From the NCBI GenBank assembly GCA_017302755.1, contig JAFLCR010000022.1:1-16502 (forward strand): 16,502 nt of DNA. Direction: 5' to 3'. Of the stretch, positions 7,264-15,039 are shown one piece after another (the stretch's first letter is position 1; each line of letters opens with the position of its first letter). The position numbers and the translations under genes were made by a program. Origin of the DNA: Alphaproteobacteria bacterium (GTDB lineage: Bacteria; Pseudomonadota; Alphaproteobacteria; Rickettsiales; JAFLCR01). The notes below the pieces were generated by a model. That model ran no database searches. It had not been told where the DNA came from and saw nothing but the letters and a program-made list of their open reading frames with translations.

Positions 7264-8277
7264 TTACGCCGCTGCCGGCACTCCCTTGCTGGTGGAATAT
7301 TCGAAATGCAGCGCCGTATCCGGATGCACGATGGCATGCGCCGCATGGCAGGCCTGGGCGGCTTCGGCGAAGCCGGTGAGGATCAGCTTCAGCTTGGCCG
7401 GATAATGCGCGATGTCGCCGATGGCAAAAATGCCTTTCTCGCTGGTCTCCATGGAGGATTGCGTGACGGCAATATGGTTGTGATCGAGCTGAAGCCCCCA
7501 CTGTGCGATCGGCCCCAGCTCCATGGCGAGTCCGAAGAAGGGCAGCAGCACATCGGCTTCCAGGGTCTTCACATGGCCGTCGAGATCCTTGACCGCCACG
7601 CCTGAAAGCTTCCCTCCCGTGCCTTCCAGCCCTTCAAGCTGGAATGGCACCACCATTTCGATCTTTCCCGAATTCGCCAGCTCTTTGAGTTTCGAGGCGC
7701 TCTCTGGCGCGCAGCGGAATTTATCGCGCCGGTGCACGACATAGAGCTTCGACGCCAGCTCCGAAAGCGAGATCGCCCAATCCACCGCCGAATCCCCGCC
7801 GCCCGCGATCACCACTTTCTTGCCGCGAAACGCCTCGCGCCGGGTCACGTAATACTGCACGCCGCCGGTGGTCTCATAAGCTTCGATGCCCGGAAGCGGT
7901 GGCCGGTTCGGCCCGAACGCGCCGCATCCCGCCGCGATGATCACGGCCTTGGCCTGAATCTTCATATTCTTGGAGGTGGTGAGCAGAAACCCGCCTTCAT
8001 GACGCTCCAGTTTTTCCACCCTCTGCCCGAAATGATAGACCGGCGCGAAAGGCGAGGCCTGCTCGTCGAGCTTGGCGATCAACTCCTGCGCCTCGATCTG
8101 TGGGTAGCCGGGAATGTCGTAGATCGGCTTTTCGGGATAAAGCGCGCTGCACTGCCCCCCGGCCATGTCGAGCGCGTCGATGACGTGGCAGCGCATCTTG
8201 AGCATGCCTGCCTCGAAAATGGCGAAAAGCCCGACCGGCCCCGCGCCGATGATGGCGATATCCGTCGAATGAATCAT
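7264..8277 (-). CDS. Ferredoxin/flavodoxin-NADP reductase, thioredoxin-reductase-like type
   Basis: This FAD enzyme probably passes electrons between NADPH and ferredoxin or flavodoxin. The 337-residue protein has the FAD motif GAGPVG (11-16), GGQCSALYPEKPIYDIPG (40-57), the NADPH motif GGGDSAVDWA (159-168) with HRRDKFR (182-188), and GDIAHYPAKLKLILTGFAEAA near the end. The redox-active CxxC of true thioredoxin reductase is absent, which places it in the FNR branch known from Bacillus YumC and Rhodopseudomonas. I chose the ATG at 8277, which gives the family N-terminus; a GTG at 8301 would add eight residues. Neither has a clear ribosome binding site. It leads the FNR-folD operon. Confidence 0.9.
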   Translation of the reverse strand: MIHSTDIAIIGAGPVGLFAIFEAGMLKMRCHVIDALDMAGGQCSALYPEKPIYDIPGYPQIEAQELIAKLDEQASPFAPVYHFGQRVEKLERHEGGFLLTTSKNMKIQAKAVIIAAGCGAFGPNRPPLPGIEAYETTGGVQYYVTRREAFRGKKVVIAGGGDSAVDWAISLSELASKLYVVHRRDKFRCAPESASKLKELANSGKIEMVVPFQLEGLEGTGGKLSGVAVKDLDGHVKTLEADVLLPFFGLAMELGPIAQWGLQLDHNHIAVTQSSMETSEKGIFAIGDIAHYPAKLKLILTGFAEAAQACHAAHAIVHPDTALHFEYSTSKGVPAAA

Positions 8278-8328
8278 GGGGCGGAAATTAAGGTTTCCCA
8301 CTTATTTAGGCAATGCTTAATCCACCTC

Positions 8329-8337
8329 TGCTAGGAT
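8329..8337 (+). promoter_or_regulatory. Possible extended -10 for fadA
   Basis: TGCTAGGAT fits the extended -10 pattern TGnTAnnAT in the 88-base divergent gap between the FNR gene and the thiolase. I see no good -35 at the right distance. GGAG at 8352-8355 is the likely ribosome binding site, ten bases before the ATG. Confidence 0.28.
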
Positions 8338-8365
8338 GCCCCCCTGATCTTGGAGCGAGAACCCT

Positions 8366-9493
8366 ATGCCACACGCCGTCATCTGCGCCTATGCCCGCAC
8401 CCCCTTCGCACCCGCACAAAAGGGCGCGCTAGCCAAAATCCGCCCCGATGAGCTGCTGGGCCAGCTTCTGAAAGGTTTCCTGGCGAAAACGAACGTCACC
8501 CATGCGGATATTGAAGACCTCAAGGTCGGCTGCGCGTTTCCCGAGGGCGAGCAGGGCTTGAATATCGGCCGCATCGCCGTCTTCCTGGCGGGCCTGCCGG
8601 TCAGCGTCGGCGGGGTCACGATCAATCGCTTCTGCGGCTCCTCGATGCAGGCGATCCACGACGCGGTGGGGGCCATCGCGTGCGCCGCGGGCGAGGCGTT
8701 TCTCTGCGCGGGCGTCGAATCCATGAGCCGCATCCCGATGGGCGGCTACAACCTGCTGCCGCACCCCAAACTCTACGAAGCCAACCCCGACGTCTATATC
8801 GGCATGGGCGAAACGGCCGAGAACGTGGCGAAGAAATGGAATATCTCCCGCGCCGACCAGGACGCCTTCGCCTTGAAAAGCCACCAGAAGGCGGCGGCCG
8901 CGAAACTGACGGAAGAGATCATCCCCGTCACCCGCAAGGAGGAAACCATCGCCGAAGACGGCTGCATCCGCCCCGACACTTCGTTGGAGAAACTGGCATT
9001 GCTCGCTCCCGCCTTCCTGGCCAACGGCGGCGTGGTGACGGCGGGCAACGCCTCGCCGCTCACCGACGGCGCGGCGGTGGTGCTCGTCTGCTCGGAGGCC
9101 TATGCCGATAAGAAAGGGCTGACCAAACTCGCCCGCATCAAAAGCTTTGCTGTTTCCGGTTGTTCTCCCGAAATTATGGGCATCGGGCCGGTGGAGGCGA
9201 GCCGCAAGGCGCTGGCCCGCGCCGGCGTCGGCATTCCGCAGCTCGACGTGATCGAACTCAACGAAGCTTTTGCTTCGCAGTCCATCGCCTGCATCCGCGA
9301 GCTGGGCCTCGACGAATCCAAGATCAATCTGGACGGTGGCGCCATCGCGCTTGGCCACCCGCTGGGCGCCACGGGCGCGCGCATCACCGGCAAGGCGGCG
9401 CAGCTGCTGCACCGCACGGGGGGACAATATGCGCTTGCCACGCAGTGCATCGGCGGCGGGCAGGGCATCGCCACGGTGCTCGAAAAAGTCTGA
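8366..9493 (+). CDS. fadA: Acetyl-CoA acyltransferase (thiolase)
   Basis: This thiolase cleaves 3-oxoacyl-CoA with CoA to give acetyl-CoA and a shortened acyl-CoA, the last step of beta-oxidation; it can also run as acetoacetyl-CoA thiolase. The 375-residue protein has all catalytic elements: nucleophile Cys90 in NRFCGSSMQAI, NEAFA (299-303), His331 in GGAIALGHPLGATGAR and Cys361 in TQCIGGGQG. Length is slightly under the usual 385-395. It is followed 94 bases later by a FadN-type enzyme that makes its substrate, so degradative 3-oxoacyl-CoA thiolase is favoured over the biosynthetic type. The exact chain-length preference cannot be read from sequence. Confidence 0.93.
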   Translation: MPHAVICAYARTPFAPAQKGALAKIRPDELLGQLLKGFLAKTNVTHADIEDLKVGCAFPEGEQGLNIGRIAVFLAGLPVSVGGVTINRFCGSSMQAIHDAVGAIACAAGEAFLCAGVESMSRIPMGGYNLLPHPKLYEANPDVYIGMGETAENVAKKWNISRADQDAFALKSHQKAAAAKLTEEIIPVTRKEETIAEDGCIRPDTSLEKLALLAPAFLANGGVVTAGNASPLTDGAAVVLVCSEAYADKKGLTKLARIKSFAVSGCSPEIMGIGPVEASRKALARAGVGIPQLDVIELNEAFASQSIACIRELGLDESKINLDGGAIALGHPLGATGARITGKAAQLLHRTGGQYALATQCIGGGQGIATVLEKV

Positions 9494-9524
9494 TTGGCAC
9501 CTAACCCCCTTTTCCGTATGTTCT

Positions 9525-9557
9525 TTGACATGAGTCAAGGCTGCCCGTGCGGCCTTG
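9525..9557. promoter_or_regulatory. Two overlapping inverted repeats between fadA and fadN
   Basis: TTGAC (9525-9529) and GTCAA (9534-9538) form a perfect inverted repeat around ATGA. CAAGGC (9536-9541) and GCCTTG (9552-9557) form a second one with a ten-base loop. The two share bases 9536-9538, so the RNA hairpins cannot both fully form. No T-run follows, so an ordinary intrinsic terminator is unlikely; an operator or an mRNA processing/stability hairpin is possible. The function is inference. Confidence 0.4.
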
Positions 9558-9587
9558 CGTTAAAAACAACGGAAATCGGGGAAATCC

Positions 9588-11954
9588 ATGACCGAGATTA
9601 AGAAAATCGCCGTGATCGGCTCCGGCGTGATGGGCAGCGGCATTGCGGCGCAGGTGGCCAATTCCGGCACGCCGGTGGTGCTGCTCGACATCGTGCCCCA
9701 GGGCGCGAAAGACCGCAGCGAGCTGGCGAAGAAAGCCATCGAGAAAGACCTCAAGGGCAAACCGCCTGCCTTCGTGCACCCGAACCGCGCCGAGCTGGTG
9801 ACTCCCGGCAATCTCGAAGATAATCTCGATCTCCTCAAAGACTGCGACTGGATCATCGAAGTCGTGCTCGAGAAGCTCGAGGTGAAGCAGGGGCTTTACA
9901 AAAAAATCGAAACGGTGAGGAAAGACGGCTCCGTGGTGTCTTCCAACACCTCGACGCTCCCGCTGGCCACGCTCGCCGAGGGCATGCCCGAGCGCTTCCA
10001 AAAAGATTTCATGATCACCCACTTCTTCAACCCGCCGCGTTTCATGCGGCTGCTGGAAGTGGTGCGCGGCCCCAAAACCCGGGCTGACGCCGCGAAGGCC
10101 GTCGAGGCTTTCGCCGATGTGAAACTCGGCAAAGGCGTGGTGCTTTGCAAGGATACGCCGGGCTTTCTTGCCAACCGCATCGGCGTCTACTGGCTGATGA
10201 CGGGGCTTTTGAAGGCGATCGAGCTCGGCATCACGGTCGAGCAGGCGGATGCGGTGATGGGCAAGCCCGTCGGCATTCCGAAGACCGGCGTCTTCGGTCT
10301 GTTCGACCTGATCGGCATCGACCTCATGCCGCTGATTGCCAAGGCGATGCTCGACACGCTTCCGAATACCGACCGCTTCCGCGCGCTCTACGAAGAGCCG
10401 GAACTGGTGAAAAAGATGATCGCCGACGGCTACACCGGCCGCAAGGGGAAGGGCGGTTTCTACCGCCTGAACACCGAAGGCGAAAAGAAGGTGAAGGAGG
10501 CGATTGATCTCGCCACCGGCGACTACCGCAAAGAAAACAAAGCGCCGCTCGAAAGCGTCGACGCCGCCAAGGGCGGCCTCCGTGCGCTGCTGGAACACAA
10601 GGATGTCGGCGGCCGCTATGCCTGGGCCGTACTTTCCGAGCTGCTACTTTACACCGCTTCGCTGATCCCCGAAATCTCCGACGACATCCTGTCCGTCGAT
10701 GCGGCGATGAAGCTTGGCTACAATTGGAAATACGGCCCCTTCGAGCTGATCGACCGCCTGGGCGATAAGGATCAGTCCGGCGCCGCCTGGTTCGCCGCGA
10801 AGCTCAAAAGCGAGGGCCGCGCCGTGCCGCCGCTCATCGAGAAAATCGGCAACGGCAATTTCTACAAAACCGAAAACGCCGCCCGCCAGACCTTCACGCC
10901 CGCGGGCACGTACCAGCCGCTCCCCGTGTCAAAAGATGCCTGGAGCCTGGCCGACGTCAAGCTGCGCGGCAAACCGGTGCTGAAGAACGCCGGGGCAAGC
11001 CTGTGGGACATCGGCGACGGCATTGCCTGCCTCGAATACCACACGAAGATGAACGCCATCGATCCCGACGTGCTGGAGATGATCGAGCTGGCCACCGCCA
11101 AGGTGAAGGCCGAATTCAAAGGCATGATCATCGGTAACGATGCGGATCATTTTTCCGCCGGCGCGAATCTTGGCTTCATCCTCTACGCGGTGAACATCGC
11201 GGCGTGGGATACGATCGAGGGCGTCATCAAGCGCGGGCAGGATGCGATGATGGGCATGAAATACGCCCCGTTCCCCGTGGTGTCGGCGCTCTCCGGCATG
11301 GCGCTCGGCGGCGGCTGCGAGACGGTGCTGCACAGCGACGCCGTGCAGGCGCACATCGAATCCTATACCGGCCTGGTGGAAATGGGCGTCGGCCTCATCC
11401 CCGGCTGGGGCGGCTGCAAGGAGATGCTGCTGCGGCATTTAGAGGGCGGCAAAAAAGGCGGCCTGCTTTCCGCGCTCACCGGCGGCGGCGCGATGCCCGC
11501 GATTACCAAGGCGTTCGAGTATATCGCCACCGCGAAAGTCTCGGGTTCGGCGGAAGAGGCGCGGGATATGAAAATCCTGAACGCGAAATCGCGCATCACC
11601 ATGAACCGCGCCCGCCTGCTGGCAGATGCGAAGGCGTTGTGCCTCGAGCTTGTGCCTGGTTATGCACCTCCAGTGTCGCCGTCCATCCAGCTTCCCGGCG
11701 CGTCGGCGCGCGTGGCGCTCAAGATGGCGGTGAAAGGCTTTGCCCTCGCCGGCAAGGTGATGCCGCACGACGAGGTGATTGCGGATAAGATCGCCAAAGT
11801 CCTCACCGGCGGCGAGCACGACAGCGACGACGACATCACCGAGCAGATGCTGCTTGACCTCGAACGCAAGTATTTCATGGAGCTCATCAAGACCGAGCCG
11901 ACGATGGCCCGCATCGAGCACATGCTGAATACAGGCAAGCCTTTAAGGAACTGA
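9588..11954 (+). CDS. fadN: FadN-type 3-hydroxyacyl-CoA dehydrogenase / enoyl-CoA hydratase
   Basis: This 788-residue enzyme should hydrate 2-enoyl-CoA and oxidise the 3-hydroxyacyl-CoA with NAD, feeding the neighbouring thiolase. The domain order is the reverse of E. coli FadB: the NAD-binding domain comes first (GSGVMGSGIA at 11-20), with catalytic His145 in ITHFFNPP and Glu157, then two C-terminal dehydrogenase domains (about 185-290 and 335-425), then a crotonase domain (about 465-685). The crotonase part keeps FSAGANLG (522-529) for the oxyanion hole, and Glu578 (GGGCE) and Glu598 (VEMG), spaced 20 residues as Glu119 and Glu139 are in FadB. Order and length match Bacillus FadN (YusL). 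GGGGA lies five bases before the ATG. Confidence 0.93.
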   Translation: MTEIKKIAVIGSGVMGSGIAAQVANSGTPVVLLDIVPQGAKDRSELAKKAIEKDLKGKPPAFVHPNRAELVTPGNLEDNLDLLKDCDWIIEVVLEKLEVKQGLYKKIETVRKDGSVVSSNTSTLPLATLAEGMPERFQKDFMITHFFNPPRFMRLLEVVRGPKTRADAAKAVEAFADVKLGKGVVLCKDTPGFLANRIGVYWLMTGLLKAIELGITVEQADAVMGKPVGIPKTGVFGLFDLIGIDLMPLIAKAMLDTLPNTDRFRALYEEPELVKKMIADGYTGRKGKGGFYRLNTEGEKKVKEAIDLATGDYRKENKAPLESVDAAKGGLRALLEHKDVGGRYAWAVLSELLLYTASLIPEISDDILSVDAAMKLGYNWKYGPFELIDRLGDKDQSGAAWFAAKLKSEGRAVPPLIEKIGNGNFYKTENAARQTFTPAGTYQPLPVSKDAWSLADVKLRGKPVLKNAGASLWDIGDGIACLEYHTKMNAIDPDVLEMIELATAKVKAEFKGMIIGNDADHFSAGANLGFILYAVNIAAWDTIEGVIKRGQDAMMGMKYAPFPVVSALSGMALGGGCETVLHSDAVQAHIESYTGLVEMGVGLIPGWGGCKEMLLRHLEGGKKGGLLSALTGGGAMPAITKAFEYIATAKVSGSAEEARDMKILNAKSRITMNRARLLADAKALCLELVPGYAPPVSPSIQLPGASARVALKMAVKGFALAGKVMPHDEVIADKIAKVLTGGEHDSDDDITEQMLLDLERKYFMELIKTEPTMARIEHMLNTGKPLRN

Positions 11955-11957
11955 TGA

Positions 11958-12287
11958 GTGAAACATACGGGGCGCATGGTGGCGATAGGAACGGCGCTCC
12001 TTCTGCTTGCGCCCTCCATGCCGCTTGCGGAGCTTCCGCCCGACGCCATTCCTCCGATCGCGGGCCGGAAAAACCATTCCGGCCGAAAGCCGGAACGTAT
12101 TGACATCACGCCCGCTCCGCTCCCGCAGCCGCAGCCGGAACGCCCGCCGCGCATCGATATTCCACCGCCGCCCCCACCTCCGCCACCGGTCAGGCCTCCG
12201 GTCAGAAAGCCGCCCGTGCAGCCGAAAGGATTGCAATACGATGAGAACGATCAGCAGATCGAGTTATTTTACTACTACGTGGAGTAG
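11958..12287 (+). CDS. Small exported proline-rich protein, unknown function
   Basis: This 109-residue protein is not one I recognise. It begins with a basic end (MKHTGR), a hydrophobic stretch (about residues 7-19) and a likely signal peptidase site after PLA at residue 24, so it is probably periplasmic. The mature part is rich in Pro, Arg and Lys: RIDI occurs at 47-50 and again at 65-68, followed by nine prolines in a row (69-77), and it ends in an acidic, aromatic tail (DENDQQIELFYYYVE). The GTG start is supported by AAGGA (11945-11949), eight bases upstream inside fadN; an ATG at 11976 is an alternative but would lose the basic end. It starts three bases after fadN, so it is co-translated with the beta-oxidation genes. 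Confidence 0.65.
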   Translation: MKHTGRMVAIGTALLLLAPSMPLAELPPDAIPPIAGRKNHSGRKPERIDITPAPLPQPQPERPPRIDIPPPPPPPPPVRPPVRKPPVQPKGLQYDENDQQIELFYYYVE

Positions 12288-12288
12288 T

Positions 12289-12303
12289 GCTGCTTAATGC
12301 AGC
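12289..12303. other. Short hairpin at convergent gene ends
   Basis: GCTGC (12289-12293), loop TTAAT, GCAGC (12299-12303) form a perfect five-pair stem between and over the stops of the proline-rich gene and the DUF2336 gene, whose stops are six bases apart. There is no T-run on either strand, so a classical terminator is not supported; it may slow both polymerases or protect 3' ends. Confidence 0.35.
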
Positions 12304-13421
12304 GTGCCGCCGTTATCCAGGGTCTTGATCGCATGGAAGAGCACTTCATCAAGGCCTGAGGCAACGATGCGGGTGCGGATCTGCTGTTGGTATTCGCTCT
12401 TGGTAAGCCGCTCCTGCTGGCTGACGTCGATCACGATGCGCAAGACCTTGGAAATATGCGCGAAGAGCTCCTTCGGCAGTTCGGCACGGTCGTACATCGC
12501 CTGGAAGCCGATGGGATCGCGCAGCAGTTTGCGGGCGTTGGCGGTGGGGATTTCGGTCAGCTGTGCGAAAGCATTTTCCAGGAAGCGCAGATCGCCAAGC
12601 GTCATGGCGCGGACAATGGTGGAAAGCGTGAGCCTTCCGGTTGTGCGCAGACGCCGCACGAGGTCGGACATGTGATGGTCGTCGTCGTTCTCGCTGTGCG
12701 CGAGGCGGAAGGTGACGGCGTCGCGTGCCTCTTCGATCGCGGGCTGAAGGTTCTGCTGCGGCAGCGAATAGCGGGAAACGAGCACCTGCTGCAGGCGCTG
12801 GCTTACCAGGTTCATCATCTTGTCCACGATGCCCATGCTGAGGTCACCGCGGTGGATGAGCGCTTCGCAGATCGATTCTTCGCGGGCGAATTCGCCCAGA
12901 ATCTGCAGTACGATGTCGTCGGTGAGCGCCGCGCCCTTATTGCCGGCGAGCATGCGCACCACTTCGTATTCCTTGGAGCCGACCAGCGCGCGGGACACAT
13001 AAGGCGACAGCCATTCGCGGCGCGAGATGGCGAGGCGGCGGGCGATTTCGCGGGTGGAGTGCAGAATCTCCACCAGGTCGTCGTCGGTCAGCACCGGCGA
13101 GAATTCGAGAATGGGCAGCGCGACTTCGAGCACGTCGCGGCCAAGGCGCATGGCGATGTCGCGGGGAAGTTGGCTGTTAAACTTAAGTTGTTCCGCAAGG
13201 GTGCGGCGCACTTTCAAATCGGCATCGCTCGCGAGCAGGCGCAGAATTTGTAAGGCGATCACCAGTTCGTTCTCATTGAACTCCTGGCGGTTGTATTCCT
13301 GGCTGATCTTGTTCGCCACATCCGAGCGTCGCTCCGCGGAAGGCTCGCGCGACAGGCGCACGACATCATCGCGGGTAAGGGCAGGGGCAGTGGCGAATGC
13401 GGTCATATTCATGGCAATCAT
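12294..13421 (-). CDS. DUF2336 family protein, HEAT-like helical repeats
   Basis: This 375-residue cytoplasmic protein has no signal or membrane segment. It is almost wholly helical, with repeated Leu/Ala/Arg helix pairs such as LRLLASDADLKVRRTLAEQL (62-81), DVLEVALPILEFSPVLTDDDLV and REIARRLAISRREWLSPYVS, like HEAT or ARM repeats. This pattern and the order of its segments fit DUF2336 (PF10098), a family mostly of alphaproteobacteria with no settled function. HEAT repeats usually bind proteins, so a scaffold or regulatory role is possible but not shown. Start sites at 13421, 13412 and 13406 are all in frame and none has a strong ribosome binding site; a GGATG lies six bases before the one at 13412. 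The upstream gap holds a CtrA-like motif. Confidence 0.75.
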   Translation of the reverse strand: MIAMNMTAFATAPALTRDDVVRLSREPSAERRSDVANKISQEYNRQEFNENELVIALQILRLLASDADLKVRRTLAEQLKFNSQLPRDIAMRLGRDVLEVALPILEFSPVLTDDDLVEILHSTREIARRLAISRREWLSPYVSRALVGSKEYEVVRMLAGNKGAALTDDIVLQILGEFAREESICEALIHRGDLSMGIVDKMMNLVSQRLQQVLVSRYSLPQQNLQPAIEEARDAVTFRLAHSENDDDHHMSDLVRRLRTTGRLTLSTIVRAMTLGDLRFLENAFAQLTEIPTANARKLLRDPIGFQAMYDRAELPKELFAHISKVLRIVIDVSQQERLTKSEYQQQIRTRIVASGLDEVLFHAIKTLDNGGTLH

Positions 13422-13512
13422 CCAGGTGAAAGATGCATCGTAGTTTTTTTAAATTTGTCTCAAATTCGTTTTATTAAGTATTCCGTCAATTATCTGAAAA
13501 AGTGCTAAAGAA

Positions 13513-13528
13513 ATGGTTAATCTAACCA
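13513..13528. promoter_or_regulatory. CtrA-like half-site within an inverted repeat
   Basis: ATGGTTAA (13513-13520) is the exact reverse complement of TTAACCAT, the known CtrA half-site of alphaproteobacteria. It is part of a perfect inverted repeat, TGGTTA-ATC-TAACCA (13514-13528). A related TTAACCAG lies at 13554-13561. The sites stand in an AT-rich divergent gap (13422-13665) between the DUF2336 gene and scoA. I find no TTAA-N7-TTAA full site here, so binding is inference. Confidence 0.4.
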
Positions 13529-13665
13529 AGTTGATTTAACTTTTGCGGAAATTTTAACCAGTCTCCACCATATGCGGATATGGCGCCCTGGCGGCAAACA
13601 AGATATTGCGGGGGGCGGCAAGACATGAAATAGTCCCTTCTTTGTAAGAAAGAGCGAAAGCCATC

Positions 13666-14364
13666 ATGCAAAAAATCCACCCTGACGCCCCCAGCGCACT
13701 TAAAGGCCTGCTTAAGGACGGCATGACCATCATGGCCGGCGGTTTCGGCCTATGCGGCATTCCTGAGAACCTGATTCTTGCTTTGCGCGATTCCGGCGTG
13801 AAGAACATCACCGTCATCAGCAACAATTGCGGCGTGGACGATTTCGGCCTCGGTCTGCTGCTGAAGACGCGGCAGATCAAGAAAATGATTTCGTCCTATG
13901 TCGGCGAGAACAAGGAATTCGAACGTCAGTATCTCGGCAAGGAACTGGAACTGGAATTCAACCCGCAAGGCACGCTCGCCGAGCGCATCCGTGCCGGCGG
14001 CGCGGGCATTCCCGCGTTCTATACCAAAACTGGCTATGGCACGATCGTCGCTGAAGGCAAGGAAACGCGAGAGTTTAATGGCGAGCATTACGTGATGGAA
14101 ACCGGACTCGTTGCTGATCTCTCCATCATCAAGGCGTGGAAGGCTGATGAAACCGGCAATCTCATCTACCGCAAGACCGCGCGCAATTTCAATCCGATGA
14201 TGGCGATGGCGGGCCGCATGACCATTGCCGAAGTCGAAGAGATCGTACCCACCGGCACGTTCGACCCCGACCACATCCACACGCCCGGCATTTTCGTGCA
14301 GCGCCTGATCAAAGGGCCGAAATACGAAAAGCCCATCGAGCGCCTCACCGTGAGGGAGAAATAA
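13666..14364 (+). CDS. scoA: 3-oxoacid CoA-transferase subunit A
   Basis: ScoA is the first half of succinyl-CoA:3-oxoacid CoA-transferase, which moves CoA from succinyl-CoA to acetoacetate so that it can be split by thiolase. The 232-residue protein has the family glycine-rich motif GGFGLCGIPENLI (25-37), the NNCGVDDFGLG stretch (53-63) and the GTLAERIRAGGAGIPAFYT segment (102-120). Length is normal. It lies one base before scoB. The start is supported by family alignment and a weak purine-rich site (GAAAG) upstream. The thiolase gene 4 kb away could use its product. Other acetyl or butyrate CoA-transferases share this fold, but the motifs favour the succinyl-CoA type. Confidence 0.94.
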   Translation: MQKIHPDAPSALKGLLKDGMTIMAGGFGLCGIPENLILALRDSGVKNITVISNNCGVDDFGLGLLLKTRQIKKMISSYVGENKEFERQYLGKELELEFNPQGTLAERIRAGGAGIPAFYTKTGYGTIVAEGKETREFNGEHYVMETGLVADLSIIKAWKADETGNLIYRKTARNFNPMMAMAGRMTIAEVEEIVPTGTFDPDHIHTPGIFVQRLIKGPKYEKPIERLTVREK

Positions 14365-14365
14365 C

Positions 14366-15001
14366 ATGGCATGGACCCGCGAACAGATGTGCGAGCGCGC
14401 CGCCAAGGAATTCAAGAGCGGCATGTACGCCAATCTCGGCATCGGCATGCCGACGCTGGTGGCGAACTACATCCCCAAGGAAGTGCAGGTGACGTTGCAC
14501 AGCGAGAACGGCATGCTCGGCATGGGCCCGTACCCGCTGAAGGGAAAAGAAGACCCCGACCTCATTAATGCTGGCAAGGAAACCATTTCCGAGCTTCCGC
14601 ACAGCGCCTATTTCGACAGCGCCACCTCGTTCGCGATGGTGCGCGGTGGGCATATCGACCTCACCATCCTCGGTGCGCTTCAGGTATCGCAGGAAGGCGA
14701 CCTCGCCAACTGGATGGTGCCCGGCAAGATGGTGAAAGGCATGGGCGGCGCGATGGATCTTGTCGCCGGCGTCAAAAAAATCGTGGTCCTGATGGAACAC
14801 ACGGTGAAAGGCGCGCCGAAGATTCTGAAAGAATGCACGCTTCCGCTCACCGGCAAGCGCGTGGTGGACATGATCATCACCGAGCTCGGCGTGCTGGAGA
14901 TTGAGAACGGAAAGATGATCCTGGCGGAGCTGGGAGAAGGAGTGACCGTGGAAGACGTAAAGGCGAATACCGAGGCAACGTTCGAGATCCAGCTCCGATA
15001 G
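14366..15001 (+). CDS. scoB: 3-oxoacid CoA-transferase subunit B
   Basis: ScoB carries the catalytic glutamate that forms the enzyme-CoA thioester. In the 211-residue protein this is Glu47 in HSENGMLGMGP. The family stretches NLGIGMPTLV (23-32), GGHIDLTILGALQVS, and the later VDMIITELGVLEI are present. AGGGAG (14353-14358), inside the end of scoA, stands seven bases before the ATG, so A and B are made together in equal amounts. The two subunits are fused in mammals but separate here, as in most bacteria. A weak hairpin follows the stop. Confidence 0.95.
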   Translation: MAWTREQMCERAAKEFKSGMYANLGIGMPTLVANYIPKEVQVTLHSENGMLGMGPYPLKGKEDPDLINAGKETISELPHSAYFDSATSFAMVRGGHIDLTILGALQVSQEGDLANWMVPGKMVKGMGGAMDLVAGVKKIVVLMEHTVKGAPKILKECTLPLTGKRVVDMIITELGVLEIENGKMILAELGEGVTVEDVKANTEATFEIQLR

Positions 15002-15002
15002 C

Positions 15003-15039
15003 AAGCCCGGGCTTTTACCTGCAGTACTCGCGCAGGTTT
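15003..15039 (+). terminator. Weak terminator candidate after scoB
   Basis: A 12-base palindrome AAGCCCGGGCTT followed by TT (15003-15016) comes directly after the scoB stop, and ACCTGC/GCAGGT with a nine-base loop followed by TTT (15017-15039) comes next. Both stems are short and both T-runs are poor, so termination may be partial. Confidence 0.35.

Noticed and set aside
8429..9538. 369-codon minus-strand open frame opposite the thiolase
   Set aside because: It is a GC-driven antisense frame over an intact thiolase with all catalytic residues.
9501..10598. 365-codon minus-strand open frame opposite fadN
   Set aside because: It is antisense to the NAD-binding domain of fadN, with no domain or plausible start signal.
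12387..13253. 288-codon plus-strand open frame opposite the DUF2336 gene
   Set aside because: The minus-strand frame gives coherent helical repeats and a family match; this one is compositionally like other antisense shadows.
13441..13560. AT-rich stretch as a possible replication origin or transferred DNA
   Set aside because: I see no DnaA-box cluster, and AT-rich divergent promoter gaps are normal in GC-rich genomes.
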